Part shown: one piece after another, positions 10,633 to 18,432 of the stretch
Numbering within the stretch: position 1 is the first letter of the stretch
Layout of the letters: the number at the start of each line of letters is the position of its first letter
Assembly: GCF_014641715.1 (NCBI RefSeq)
Contig: NZ_BMIG01000020.1
Location: 1-63,353, forward strand
Reading direction: 5' to 3'
DNA length: 63,353 nt
Origin: Polaromonas eurypsychrophila
Lineage (GTDB): Bacteria > Pseudomonadota > Gammaproteobacteria > Burkholderiales > Burkholderiaceae_C
The notes under the pieces: model-generated
The model's input: only the letters and a program-made list of their open reading frames with translations
Told to the model about the DNA's origin: nothing
The model's database searches: none
Program-made: the position numbers and the translations under genes

Positions 10633-11388
10633 ATGGCGCAGCAGGCCCCACCCGGCTCTTTGCAACTGAAAATCGGATGCGCCGGCTGGAGCTTGCCCCG
10701 CGACAGCTCGGTGGAGTTTCCCGACGCGGGCACACATCTGCAGCGTTATGCCGGCCGGCTCCATGCGACGGAAATCAACTCTTCGTTTTACCGGCCGCAC
10801 CAGAAGCTGACTTACGAACGCTGGGGCGCTGCCACGCCAACAGGATTCCGGTTCTCGGTCAAGCTGCCGAAGACCATCACCCATGAACAGCGGCTGACGC
10901 GCAGTGGTGCGCTTCTCGACAGTTTTATGGCGCAGGTTATGGGCCTGGGCGGCAAGCTCAGTTGCCTGCTGGTCCAGCTTCCGCCCAGCTTGTCCATGGA
11001 CATGGGGGTCGCACCATTGTTTTTCAAAACGTTGCGGGCACGGTATCCCGGCGCGGTCGCGCTGGAGCCGCGCCATGCGAGCTGGTTCACGCCAGAAGCT
11101 GAGGCACTGCTGCAGCATTGGCGCATTGCGCGCGTGCTGGCAGATCCGGTGCTGCATGAGGCCGGACGCTGGCCAGGTGGCTGGCCTGGCCTGGTGTACT
11201 GCCGGCTGCACGGTTCGCCGCGCATCTATTACTCCAGGTACGACTCTGCCACGCTGCAGGCCCTCGCAGATCGACTGGCGCTGGCGGGACGTGATGGCGC
11301 AGCGGTATGGTGCATGTTTGACAACACCGCGAGCGGCGCGGCAACACACAACGCGCTGGAGCTCACGCGCCGGGTGTCTGGCGCCTAA
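10633..11388 (+). CDS. DUF72 family protein (YecE-like)
   Basis: 251 residues. The start region LKIGCAGWSLPRDSS and the following EINSSFYRPH, PTGFRFSVKLPKTITH, LVQLPPS and ALEPRHASW are hallmarks of the DUF72 TIM-barrel family, whose biochemical role is unsettled. The frame is open far upstream inside corA, but the ATG at 10633, 17 bases after the corA stop, gives the conserved N-terminus. It is probably co-transcribed with corA. Confidence 0.9.
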   Translation: MAQQAPPGSLQLKIGCAGWSLPRDSSVEFPDAGTHLQRYAGRLHATEINSSFYRPHQKLTYERWGAATPTGFRFSVKLPKTITHEQRLTRSGALLDSFMAQVMGLGGKLSCLLVQLPPSLSMDMGVAPLFFKTLRARYPGAVALEPRHASWFTPEAEALLQHWRIARVLADPVLHEAGRWPGGWPGLVYCRLHGSPRIYYSRYDSATLQALADRLALAGRDGAAVWCMFDNTASGAATHNALELTRRVSGA

Positions 11389-12035
11389 ACAAAAGGCGGT
11401 GCCAGTTCTTCGGCAACGAACACGCGCTGCACCGCAGGCCGGGCCAGCATGCGCTGCAAATATGCCCCCAGGTGCGGCCTTGTGCGTGCTGCTGGCGAGG
11501 TGAAATTGCGCGTCCAGCGACACAGCGTGAACACATACGCATCGAGCATGCTGTAGCGCTGTCCACCAAACCACAACCCGCCGTGGCGCACTAGTTCTGC
11601 GTCGAGCTGATCGAGCATGGCGCCGATTTTTGCTTCGGCCTGCGTTTTGACCTCGGCGGCGCCCGCTGTATTACCGGGCAAGACCGAGCGTTCGGGGTAA
11701 AAATAAATGATCAGCGTGGCCTGCAGCGTATTGGTCAGCCACATCAGCCATTTGTAGAAGTGCGCCCGCTCTGACGAGCCCAGGACGGGAGCCAAACCCG
11801 CCTCGGGATGCGTGTCGCACAGATGCAGACAGATCGCGGCGGTTTCATACAGCACCATCTCGCCGTCTGTCAGTACCGGGATCAGGCCGTTGGAGTTGAG
11901 CTTCAGGTAATCGGGGGTTTTATGAGCGTTGTGCATGCGATCGACGAGCACACGCTGGTAAGGTCTGCCAACTTCTTCCAGCACGATGTGCGGCACCATG
12001 GCCGCCGTGCTGGGGTAATAATGAAGACGTATCAC
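11385..12035 (-). CDS. Glutathione S-transferase family protein
   Basis: 216 residues. The thioredoxin-like N-terminal domain begins [22 protein letters not shown] and contains the cis-proline NGLIPVL and the glutathione-binding [10 protein letters not shown] segment. The all-helical C-terminal domain includes [13 protein letters not shown]. Probably a cytoplasmic glutathione-dependent enzyme of unknown substrate. The start is GTG at 12033-12035, overlapping the stop of the amidohydrolase gene as GTGA. It converges with the DUF72 gene, overlapping it by 4 bases. Confidence 0.9.
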   Translation of the reverse strand: MIRLHYYPSTAAMVPHIVLEEVGRPYQRVLVDRMHNAHKTPDYLKLNSNGLIPVLTDGEMVLYETAAICLHLCDTHPEAGLAPVLGSSERAHFYKWLMWLTNTLQATLIIYFYPERSVLPGNTAGAAEVKTQAEAKIGAMLDQLDAELVRHGGLWFGGQRYSMLDAYVFTLCRWTRNFTSPAARTRPHLGAYLQRMLARPAVQRVFVAEELAPPFV

Positions 12036-12958
12036 GGCGCCTTGACGCCAAACAAACTGGCACCGTTGTCCCATCCAATTTTTCGCGCCACATCGGGCGG
12101 CAGATCGCCGAGCCACACGCGGTAGCCCTTCATCAGCTCGTCGTAATACTGCCAGCGCTGGTTGACCCAGGTGTCCGAGCCGATCATGAACCGGCCTGGG
12201 TACTTGAGCAGCAGCGCGCGCCACTCGGGACACAGCTTGCCGGCATCGCAGGTCAGGCCAGGCCGGTAGGACAACTCGCCCATCAAGGTCGGGTAACGCG
12301 CAAACAGCGCGTCCACGCGCGCAGCCGGCGCACCGCCTATACCGGTGTGCGCCCAGATCAGCCGCGCTTTGGGCGCATGCGCCATCAGCAGGTCGATGGC
12401 GACGTCGTCCACATGCGAGAGGACGGCCAGGTTGTTCTTCTCGGCAAATTGCATGAGTTTTTTCGCGACCGGCCCGTTCGCATTGGCGCTGTCATACAGA
12501 TGGAATTCGCCGATGCCCTTGTACGGTCCGACCTGCGCGCCGGTGACGCCGCGCGCAAACTCGGTTTGCACCATCTCGTAAATCGTCTCGTCGCGAAACC
12601 AGCTGTCATAGTCGGCGCGGTTGCGGTACAGGCGGATGAAAGGTACCACCGTCACGCCGGCTTGCAGGGTCTGCTCCAGCGAGGCCAGCGCCTTGGTGCC
12701 ATCGTTGGGCCGGGAGTTGGCGACGATGGCCTTGACACCGTTGCGCTGCATGCGCGCCAGCACGTCGGCGGGGCTGTGGGGACCTGCGCTGCCGTTCCAG
12801 GCTTCCTCGTTGTAGTGCAGGTGCGCGTCGAACAGCGGGCCGGCGTAGTCCGCAGCCCGCGCGGCCAGCGGCGCAATTGCTATTAAAAATATAGCTGCTT
12901 GCGCCCGCCAGCTATGGACCAGGGGCCCAAAAGGCTTAGGACATTGACTGAGAGCCAT
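12032..12958 (-). CDS. Exported amidohydrolase-family metal-dependent hydrolase
   Basis: 308 residues. After a signal-peptide-like N-terminus the mature part starts [19 protein letters not shown], with the HxH metal motif of the amidohydrolase superfamily. Later motifs include the His in [14 protein letters not shown], and the Asp in IGSDTW. It resembles TIM-barrel amidohydrolase-2 proteins; the substrate is unknown. The ATG at 12956-12958 is preferred to the TTG two codons earlier. The hydrophobic core [15 protein letters not shown] of the leader is encoded by an R1 repeat (12877-12939). It lies 2 bases after a dienelactone hydrolase gene. Confidence 0.82.
   Translation of the reverse strand: MALSQCPKPFGPLVHSWRAQAAIFLIAIAPLAARAADYAGPLFDAHLHYNEEAWNGSAGPHSPADVLARMQRNGVKAIVANSRPNDGTKALASLEQTLQAGVTVVPFIRLYRNRADYDSWFRDETIYEMVQTEFARGVTGAQVGPYKGIGEFHLYDSANANGPVAKKLMQFAEKNNLAVLSHVDDVAIDLLMAHAPKARLIWAHTGIGGAPAARVDALFARYPTLMGELSYRPGLTCDAGKLCPEWRALLLKYPGRFMIGSDTWVNQRWQYYDELMKGYRVWLGDLPPDVARKIGWDNGASLFGVKAP
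12877..12939 (+). repeat. R1 repeat copy inside a signal-peptide coding region
   Basis: Plus strand reads GCTATTAAAAATATAGCTGC, then TTGCGCCCGCCAGCTATGGACCAGGGGCC. On the minus strand the same bases encode most of the leader of the amidohydrolase gene (12032-12958). Confidence 0.85.
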
Positions 12959-12960
12959 GC

Positions 12961-13650
12961 TCAACCCAGGTGTTTGGCGAAGAAGTCCAGCGTGCGCTGT
13001 TTCGCCAGTTGGGCTGCGGCTTCGTTGTAGGAGCCGCGCTGGTCGCAGTTGAAGCCGTGGTTGGCTTCGTAGACATGCACCTCGACGCCGGGCTGAGCCT
13101 TTTTGAAAGCCTCGACGGTGTCCAGCGGGATCCAGTGGTCCTGGTTGCCGAAGTGGGCCATCACCGGACAGGCCGGCTGGCGTGCCGGTTCATCGCCCGC
13201 CGTCATGCCGCCGCCGTAATAAGGCACGGCCGCCGACAGGCCGGACAAGGTGCAGGCCGCGCGCCAGGTCAGCAGGCCGCCCCAGCAAAAACCCACGATG
13301 CCCACCTTGCCGCCGGAGGTCTGCGCCGCATGGTTGATGGCGGCCTGGATGTCCTGCAGTAGGCCGGGCGCAGGCAAGGCTTCGACCGCACCCTTGAGCG
13401 CAAAACCGGCGTTCATGTCGGGCTCGGTATAACCCATCTCGACATCTGGCTGGACGCGGTGGAAGGTGGCGGGCGCAACAGCCAGGTAGCCGGCTGCAGC
13501 ATAGCCGTCGGCGACCGAGCGAATGTGAGAATTGACGCCAAAAATCTCTTGCAGCACCACAACGGCGCCTTTGGGCTTGCCAGCCGGTTCGGCCACGTAG
13601 GCCGGAAATACCAGGCCGTCGGTGGATTTGAGGTCAATGAAGTTAGCCAT
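12961..13650 (-). CDS. Dienelactone hydrolase family protein
   Basis: 229 residues of the DLH fold. The nucleophile elbow is GIVGFCWGG, with Cys as nucleophile as in carboxymethylenebutenolidase. The acid is in [10 protein letters not shown] and the histidine in YEANHGFNC. The N-terminal [11 protein letters not shown] is also typical. Such enzymes hydrolyse dienelactone in chlorocatechol routes, but the family is broad. It heads a short minus-strand run with the amidohydrolase and the GST. Confidence 0.9.
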   Translation of the reverse strand: MANFIDLKSTDGLVFPAYVAEPAGKPKGAVVVLQEIFGVNSHIRSVADGYAAAGYLAVAPATFHRVQPDVEMGYTEPDMNAGFALKGAVEALPAPGLLQDIQAAINHAAQTSGGKVGIVGFCWGGLLTWRAACTLSGLSAAVPYYGGGMTAGDEPARQPACPVMAHFGNQDHWIPLDTVEAFKKAQPGVEVHVYEANHGFNCDQRGSYNEAAAQLAKQRTLDFFAKHLG

Positions 13651-13709
13651 GGGTTGGTCTCCTGATTCGGTTGAATGTGTGAAATGCGTGAAGGTGTCTA
13701 GGGCGCAAT

Positions 13710-14312
13710 TTACTTGCTCGCCAGTTTGCGCTCAAGGTAGTCCAGCCTGTCCTGGCCCCAGAACAATTCGCCGTTCACCGCATAGGTGGGTGCTCCAAAC
13801 ACGCCGGCGCTGATGGCCTGCTGCGTGTGCGCTTCATACTGCTGCTGAATCTCCGGAACCTGCGACTGTGCCAGCCGCTGCGCGTCCAGACCGCACTCCT
13901 TGAGAATCTCGGCCAGCACCTGGTCGTCGGCGATGTTGCGCTCTTCCGCCCAGACCGCCCGGAAAATGGCGCCGGCCAGGGTCATGGCTACCCCACTGGC
14001 GTCGTGCTGGCCAACCGCCGTGATCAGGCGCGCTGCGGGGTCGCCGCCCACGGGGAAAAATTTGGGTTGGCGGTTCAACGGCACCTGCAGGTGCTCGCTG
14101 AACCGCTGCAGCTCGACCAGCCGGTAGGCCTGGCGTTGTGGCGCACGCTGGCCAAGCGGCAGGCCGCCAGAGAGCGGGAAAATCTTGCCGAAGTCTACTG
14201 GCAGCACCCGAACAGCCGCTCCGGCCGCAGCAGCGATCTGCGCAAAGTGCTGGTGGCCCAGGTAGGTCCACGGGCTTTGCGGCGTGAAGTAGTAGTCGAT
14301 GGTGATGCTCAC
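13710..14312 (-). CDS. DsbA-family oxidoreductase, 2-hydroxychromene-2-carboxylate isomerase type
   Basis: 200 residues starting SITIDYYFTPQSPWTYLGHQ. The Ser-Pro-W in the first loop replaces the CxxC of DsbA, as in HCCA isomerases, which use glutathione and act in naphthalene-type aromatic degradation. The C-terminal GVFGAPTYAVNGELFWGQDRLDYLE is a strong family signature. The start is GTG at 14310-14312 with AGGAGATATCC in front. The frame is open much further upstream antisense to the SDR gene, which I regard as fortuitous. Confidence 0.88.
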   Translation of the reverse strand: MSITIDYYFTPQSPWTYLGHQHFAQIAAAAGAAVRVLPVDFGKIFPLSGGLPLGQRAPQRQAYRLVELQRFSEHLQVPLNRQPKFFPVGGDPAARLITAVGQHDASGVAMTLAGAIFRAVWAEERNIADDQVLAEILKECGLDAQRLAQSQVPEIQQQYEAHTQQAISAGVFGAPTYAVNGELFWGQDRLDYLERKLASK

Positions 14313-14365
14313 GGATATCTCCTGTTGGCGCTGCTGCCGATTGATGTACATTGATTTGGATCCCA

Positions 14366-14394
14366 CCGGTTTGTAACCGGGATTGCTTTTTTTT
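14366..14394 (+). other. Hairpin plus T-run just upstream of the SDR gene
   Basis: CCGGTT-TGT-AACCGG is a perfect 6-bp stem (14366-14380), followed six bases later by eight T (14387-14394). It resembles an intrinsic terminator but the gap before the T-run is long and the SDR ribosome binding site follows at once. Confidence 0.35.
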
Positions 14395-14408
14395 GCTGGA
14401 GGCAGGCT

Positions 14409-15155
14409 TTGTCCCACGTTGTTTTGATCACTGGCGCCTCCCGCGGCATTGGCGCCGCCACCGCCTTGCTGGCAGCCCGGCAAGGTTACGCAGTGGCCGT
14501 CAACTACACGACCAATTCGCTGGCCGCCGACGAGGTGGTGCGACAGATCCGAAAGCAAGGCGGCAGCGCCATCACGGTGCAGGCCGACGTGGCCGACGAG
14601 GCCCAGGTGCTGGCCATGTTTGAAAAAGTCGACGCCAAACTCGGCCGGCTGACGGCGCTGGTCAACAACGCCGGTGTGGTGGACCGCACCGAACGGGTGG
14701 ACGCCATGAGTGTGGCGCGGCTCAAGCGCATGTTCGACATCAATGTCATCGGCACCATGGTCTGCGCCCGTGAAGCCGTCAAACGCATGAGCACGCGTTA
14801 CGGTGGCGCGGGCGGTGCGATTGTCAACGTCTCCAGCGTCGCAGCCCGTCTCGGCGCGCCCGGACAGTATGTGGATTACGCGGCGGCCAAGGGCGCGGTT
14901 GATGTCTTCACCATCGGTCTGGCCAAAGAGGTGGCAGGCGAAGGCATACGTGTCAACGCGGTGCGGCCCGGCATCATAGACACCGAGATCCACGCCTCGG
15001 GTGGCCTGCCGGATCGCGCGCGCGACCTGGCGCTGCAGGTGCCGATGCAACGCCCCGGCACGGCCGGGGAAGTCGCGCAAAGCATTGTCTGGTTGATGGG
15101 GCCGGAATCGAGCTACACGACAGGCGCGCTGCTAGACATTGCAGGAGGACGTTAA
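14409..15155 (+). CDS. SDR family oxidoreductase (FabG-like)
   Basis: 248 residues of a classical short-chain dehydrogenase. The nucleotide-binding TGASRGIG is at residues 8-15, NNAG follows near 90, and the catalytic Ser (VNVSSVAAR) with the YxxxK motif (VDYAAAKG) is near 150. The C-terminal GALLDIAGGR is typical. NAD(P) preference and substrate are not determinable. The start is TTG at 14409, with GGAGG 7 bases upstream; no better start gives the Rossmann N-terminus. Confidence 0.93.
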   Translation: MSHVVLITGASRGIGAATALLAARQGYAVAVNYTTNSLAADEVVRQIRKQGGSAITVQADVADEAQVLAMFEKVDAKLGRLTALVNNAGVVDRTERVDAMSVARLKRMFDINVIGTMVCAREAVKRMSTRYGGAGGAIVNVSSVAARLGAPGQYVDYAAAKGAVDVFTIGLAKEVAGEGIRVNAVRPGIIDTEIHASGGLPDRARDLALQVPMQRPGTAGEVAQSIVWLMGPESSYTTGALLDIAGGR

Positions 15156-15175
15156 TGGATGGAATGGCCCGGTTT

Positions 15176-15262
15176 GTCATTGCGGACTCGATCCGCAATC
15201 CATGCCACAAACAACCCGCAGTGGTTCATGACGCATGGATCCTGGATCAAGTCCGGGATGAC
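15176..15262 (+). repeat. Large imperfect palindromic element
   Basis: Two 29-base arms (15176-15204 and 15234-15262) are near-reverse complements separated by 29 bases. The left arm starts GTCATTGCGGACTCGATCC and the right arm ends GGATCAAGTCCGGGATGAC. It resembles a dispersed palindromic repeat seen in many proteobacterial genomes. It lies between the SDR and marC genes and could fold into a long RNA hairpin. Confidence 0.75.
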
Positions 15263-15285
15263 TGGCAAAGAGAGGGCAAGTAACG

Positions 15286-15924
15286 ATGGACTTCAAACCC
15301 CTGGTGACCCTGCTGGCCATCGTCAACCCGCTGGCCATCGTGCCCTTCTTCATTCACTACACGCGCGATTTTTCGCCCGAGCAGCGGCGCCGCACCATCG
15401 TCACTGCCGCGTTCAGCGCCTTCCTGGTGATTGCCACCAGCGCGCTGCTGGGCCTGCAGATTCTTGAATTTTTCAGCATCTCGCTGGCCAGTTTTCAGGT
15501 CGGCGGCGGCATGCTGCTCCTGATCAGTTCGATGAACATGCTCAACGCGCAGCCGGCCGAAGCCAAGGCGCAGACGAACGAGTTCGAGGACGGCGCCGAA
15601 AAAGCCGCGATGGGCGCCAGCATCGCGGTGGTGCCGCTGACGATTCCGCTGCTGACCGGCCCGGCCACCATGTCCACCGTGGTGATTTACGCGGAGAAGG
15701 CGCAGAGCGTCCTTCAGCTGGTGACGCTGGTCGGTTACGGTGTGGTGATCGGTCTGGCGACGGCCGTCTGTTTTGCGCTGGCCGACCCGATTGCGCGTGT
15801 GCTCGGCAAGACCGGCATCAATGTGATGACGCGTTTGATGGGCCTGATCCTGGCGGCGCTGGCGATCGAGGTGATGACCGGCGGGCTGCTCAAGCTGTTT
15901 CCCATTCTGGGTCGGGCTTCCTAG
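15286..15924 (+). CDS. MarC family integral membrane protein
   Basis: 212 residues with six predicted membrane segments. MarC signatures are LLAIVNPLAIVPFFIHYT near the N-terminus, SFQVGGGMLLL, and VVPLTIPLLTGPATMSTV. The transported substrate, if any, is unknown; E. coli MarC was once thought to affect antibiotic resistance. The ATG at 15286 follows GAGAGGGCAAGTAACG, a usable ribosome binding site. Confidence 0.93.
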   Translation: MDFKPLVTLLAIVNPLAIVPFFIHYTRDFSPEQRRRTIVTAAFSAFLVIATSALLGLQILEFFSISLASFQVGGGMLLLISSMNMLNAQPAEAKAQTNEFEDGAEKAAMGASIAVVPLTIPLLTGPATMSTVVIYAEKAQSVLQLVTLVGYGVVIGLATAVCFALADPIARVLGKTGINVMTRLMGLILAALAIEVMTGGLLKLFPILGRAS

Positions 15925-15946
15925 TCAAATTCACCCTCAGCCCATG

Positions 15947-16642
15947 TCACGCAAGCGCAGGCAGCTGCTTTTTTTGTAGCATCTTGACCAGCCGATTGCT
16001 GGTGTTGCGCAGGCGCTGGGCCAGCAGCTGGGTGATCTTGACGACCAGCTTGGCGCCGACGCCGGGGTGCTGGCGGATCAACTGCCCAATCGCTGCGCGG
16101 CTGAGCACCGCAGCTTCCACCGTATCGATGGCGGTGCAGGTGGCGTAACGCACGTCGCGGTCGAACATGGACATCTCGCCCAGGGCTGCGCCTTCGGTGG
16201 CCACGCCCAGGCGCGAGAAGCTCTCCTGGGATTCGGGCTCATCCTCGCCGGGCGGCGTGGTCTTGGTCACGTCCACCGTGCCGCTGAGCAGCAGCAGCAT
16301 CCAGTCGCCCTCGTCGCCTTCGCTGATCAGCACCTGGCCCGGCTGCGCGCGGATCAGCAGCATGGCCTCGCCCAGGGTGTCGAGCTCCTGCGGCGTGAAG
16401 TCTTCCAGCATGGCGGAATGTTCGAGCAGGCCCGGCCCGCGCCCGGACATCTTCTGGCAATTGCCGAGCAGTTCCAGCCCGGCCTGCCGAAGCTTGTCTT
16501 CAAGGGAGATGGCCCCCACGCTTGTCACTTCATGTACGGCGCTGCCCCCCGGGGGGGCCGTGCTTGCTTGGGGCGGCCCTGCGCTGCGCTCCTGAGGCGC
16601 GCCGCCTGCGGCGTCGGGATTCAGGGGACCTGTTGCAGCCAT
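15947..16642 (-). CDS. Cyclic nucleotide-binding domain protein
   Basis: 231 residues. The centre is a single cNMP-binding beta-roll: EDFTPQELDTLGEAM, GQVLISEGDEGDWMLLLLSGTVDV, and the phosphate-binding cassette GAALGEMSMFDRDVRYATC. There is no C-terminal helix-turn-helix, so it is not a CRP-type transcription factor; a basic helical tail ends QRLRNTSNRLVKMLQKKQLPALA. Residues about 8-44 are Ala/Pro/Gly rich and encoded by an R2 repeat. The ATG at 16640-16642 lies 22 bases inside the end of the upstream lipoprotein gene, so it is the last gene of the lipid-transport operon. Its ligand is unknown. Confidence 0.85.
   Translation of the reverse strand: MAATGPLNPDAAGGAPQERSAGPPQASTAPPGGSAVHEVTSVGAISLEDKLRQAGLELLGNCQKMSGRGPGLLEHSAMLEDFTPQELDTLGEAMLLIRAQPGQVLISEGDEGDWMLLLLSGTVDVTKTTPPGEDEPESQESFSRLGVATEGAALGEMSMFDRDVRYATCTAIDTVEAAVLSRAAIGQLIRQHPGVGAKLVVKITQLLAQRLRNTSNRLVKMLQKKQLPALA
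16512..16600 (+). repeat. R2 repeat copy inside the cNMP-binding gene
   Basis: Begins GCCCCCACGCTTGTCACTT and contains CTGCCCCCCGGGGGGGCCG, the same layout as the copies at 40631 and 53449. On the minus strand it encodes the low-complexity N-terminus of the cNMP-binding protein without a stop. Confidence 0.8.
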
Positions 16643-17316
16643 GTCGCAATCTCGTCAATTGCGGCGTCAGAGGCCGCCGTTAGAGCGCGCACGCCGCCGG
16701 GCGCGTCAGCGCTGGGCGCCGGACGCTGCACCGTGACACTGCGCTGGGCCAGCAGTTTTTCGCCGCTGGGCGTGGTTTCCACCAGCGTGGCACGCAGGCG
16801 AACCAGCCCGATACTGTTGCCGGGCGATGCAAAGAAGTGGCTGAACTCTTCCAGGTCGAGCTGCAACACACGCGGCAGCACCCCCTGGTTGACGCTGCGA
16901 TTGAGTGCCGGGCCTTCACCGGCATTGAGCACAGCGCGGTTGCGGCTGAGCACCTCACGCAGGCGCTGGCGCAGCAGTTGCGCCGGCGGCATGCTCCAGC
17001 GCGCCTGTGAGTAAGGCCTCAATTGCTGGGCATCGTCGTAGCCCAGCCGGTACAACACGGCCTGGTTGTCCAAGGCGCCACCCGCGGTGGAGATGTCGGC
17101 CAGCGCTATCGGTGCCAAAGGTGCCTGCCGCGTGCTTGGCTCCGACGTCAACGCGCCGGGGCCGAAGTCGTAAAGCGCGGCGCGCACCGGTTTGTCAGGC
17201 AGGGCCGAGCACGCGCCCAGCAGCAGGGCCATCGAAAATATCAAGCCAAATCGGCATCCAGCCCCTATGGAGCGGGCGCTAACAGCTATTTTATTGATAG
17301 CAAATAAATGATTCAT
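16621..17316 (-). CDS. ABC-type transport auxiliary lipoprotein
   Basis: 231 residues. The lipobox LLGACSA (Cys near residue 36) follows a hydrophobic stretch FGLIFSMALLL, so it is an outer- or inner-membrane lipoprotein. The rest matches the ABC_trans_aux (PF03886-type) family found beside MCE/Mla-like transporters: LYDFGP..., then W..PPAQLLRQRLREVL and L.LEEFSHFF. It presumably acts in the periplasm as partner of the MCE protein. Its ATG overlaps the MCE gene stop (ATGA, 17313-17316). The 21 residues before the hydrophobic core (MNHLFAINKIAVSARSIGAG) come from an R1 repeat and make the leader unusually long. Confidence 0.87.
   Translation of the reverse strand: MNHLFAINKIAVSARSIGAGCRFGLIFSMALLLGACSALPDKPVRAALYDFGPGALTSEPSTRQAPLAPIALADISTAGGALDNQAVLYRLGYDDAQQLRPYSQARWSMPPAQLLRQRLREVLSRNRAVLNAGEGPALNRSVNQGVLPRVLQLDLEEFSHFFASPGNSIGLVRLRATLVETTPSGEKLLAQRSVTVQRPAPSADAPGGVRALTAASDAAIDEIATWLQQVP
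17242..17304 (-). repeat. R1 repeat copy encoding the N-terminus of the lipoprotein precursor
   Basis: Minus strand reads TTTGCTATCAATAAAATAGC then TGTTAGCGCCCGCTCCATAGGGGCTGGATGCCGATTTGG. It is in frame and fills residues about 5-25 of the lipoprotein. Confidence 0.85.
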
Positions 17317-18266
17317 GGTTGTCCTCCTGGAGCGGTGAAGCCTTTTTCACCCGGTCCGGGCGTGGGCGGGCCATTGCCAAAAATCAGCGACTGCGGGTTG
17401 TCGTCCACCGCATTGACGGTGCGCCGGAGCTGGCGCATCGCGCGCGCAGTTTCTTCGGCCACCTCGCCCAGCCGCGGCAAGGTCGCGGCGCTGAAGGTCT
17501 CCACGGTAGCCGCCAGCGCGGCACCGCCTTCGGCAACCTTGTCGATGGGGCCGCCCTTGGCGTTCAGGCGTTCAGCGGTAGCGGTGACGCTGGTGGCAGT
17601 TTTGGACACATCGTCGGCCGCGGTCTTGAATGACTTCATGGTTGCGCTGGCTTCCTGGCTCAATTTGGGCAGGCCGGCCACCACCGGGTCCATCTTGAGC
17701 ACCACCTTGTTGATGCTGTCGGCGGCTTGGCTGAAATTGTTGACCGCGCTGATCAGGGCCTCCTGATTGGCGTCGCCGAGCAGTTTGTTGAGCTTGGTGC
17801 TGGCGGCTTCGACCTGATCCATGATGACCTCGCTCTTGCTGAGTAACTTGTCCAGCAAGCCGGGCTTGAGCGGAATACGCGGCGGGTCGTCGTCGTTGAC
17901 CACCAGCGCCACGGTGGAGGGGCCGTCGTCTTCAAGCTGGATGAAACCAAGGCCGGTCACGCCCTGCGAACTGAGGGTGGCAAAAGTCGATTGCGTCAAC
18001 GGCGTGCCCTCGTCAACCGAGATGCGGATCAGCACATTGCCCGCCGCCTTGTGGTCAAAACCGATGAACTCGACCTTGCCGACCGGCACACCGCGAAAAC
18101 GCACCTGTGCCTGCGGCTGCAGGCCGGAGATGGTTTCGCGGGTGGACAACTCATACAGGTTGCGCTCGCCGTTGTCGCGGGTCAGCCAGACGGCCAGCAC
18201 GGCCAGCAAGGCAGCAACCACCAGCACAAATGCGCCGGCGGCCAGGGCATGGGCTTTGTTTTCCAT
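17313..18266 (-). CDS. MCE/MlaD family protein
   Basis: 317 residues from the ATG at 18264-18266 (MENKAHALAAGAFVLVVAAL), preceded by AAGGAC. One N-terminal membrane helix is followed by the MCE domain (YELSTRETISGLQPQAQVRFRGVPVGKVEFIGF), with the GVTGLGFIQL strand. A long helical tail (about residues 150-300) contains several degenerate heptads. MCE proteins form hexameric periplasmic conduits for phospholipids. It is third in an operon with a MlaE-like permease and a MlaF-like ATPase, so lipid trafficking is the best guess; relatives in Pseudomonas are annotated for organic-solvent tolerance. Confidence 0.9.
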   Translation of the reverse strand: MENKAHALAAGAFVLVVAALLAVLAVWLTRDNGERNLYELSTRETISGLQPQAQVRFRGVPVGKVEFIGFDHKAAGNVLIRISVDEGTPLTQSTFATLSSQGVTGLGFIQLEDDGPSTVALVVNDDDPPRIPLKPGLLDKLLSKSEVIMDQVEAASTKLNKLLGDANQEALISAVNNFSQAADSINKVVLKMDPVVAGLPKLSQEASATMKSFKTAADDVSKTATSVTATAERLNAKGGPIDKVAEGGAALAATVETFSAATLPRLGEVAEETARAMRQLRRTVNAVDDNPQSLIFGNGPPTPGPGEKGFTAPGGQP

Positions 18267-18351
18267 TTTTAAGTCCTTATTACCTTTTTCGAGGTGCTTC
18301 CAGAAATTCGTTGCTTGGGATGCAGTGCAAGGCGCCCGGAGCGCAGGACAC

Positions 18352-18381
18352 CGGAATGCACTTCGGTGCATGAGGATTCCG
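18352..18381. other. Two-level hairpin between MlaF- and MlaD-like genes
   Basis: Outer arms CGGAAT and ATTCCG enclose TGCAC-TTCG-GTGCA. The flanks (GGCGCCCGG, GCGCCCGGG) may extend the structure. In the 166-base gap between ATPase and MCE genes, so it could act as a processing or attenuation element in the operon mRNA, or be a dispersed palindromic repeat. Confidence 0.5.
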
Positions 18382-18432
18382 AGCACCGCGCAAAGCAGCA
18401 ATGCGCCCGGGCAGCGGATTTATGGAGGCACC

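Noticed and set aside
12959..12964. TTG start two codons before the amidohydrolase ATG
   Set aside because: The ATG at 12956-12958 is a stronger start, and the extension adds only two residues overlapping the previous stop.
14313..15080. N-terminal extension of the DsbA-family gene antisense to the SDR gene
   Set aside because: The GTG at 14310-14312 has a strong AGGAG and gives the family N-terminus; the extension has no similarity to anything I recognise.
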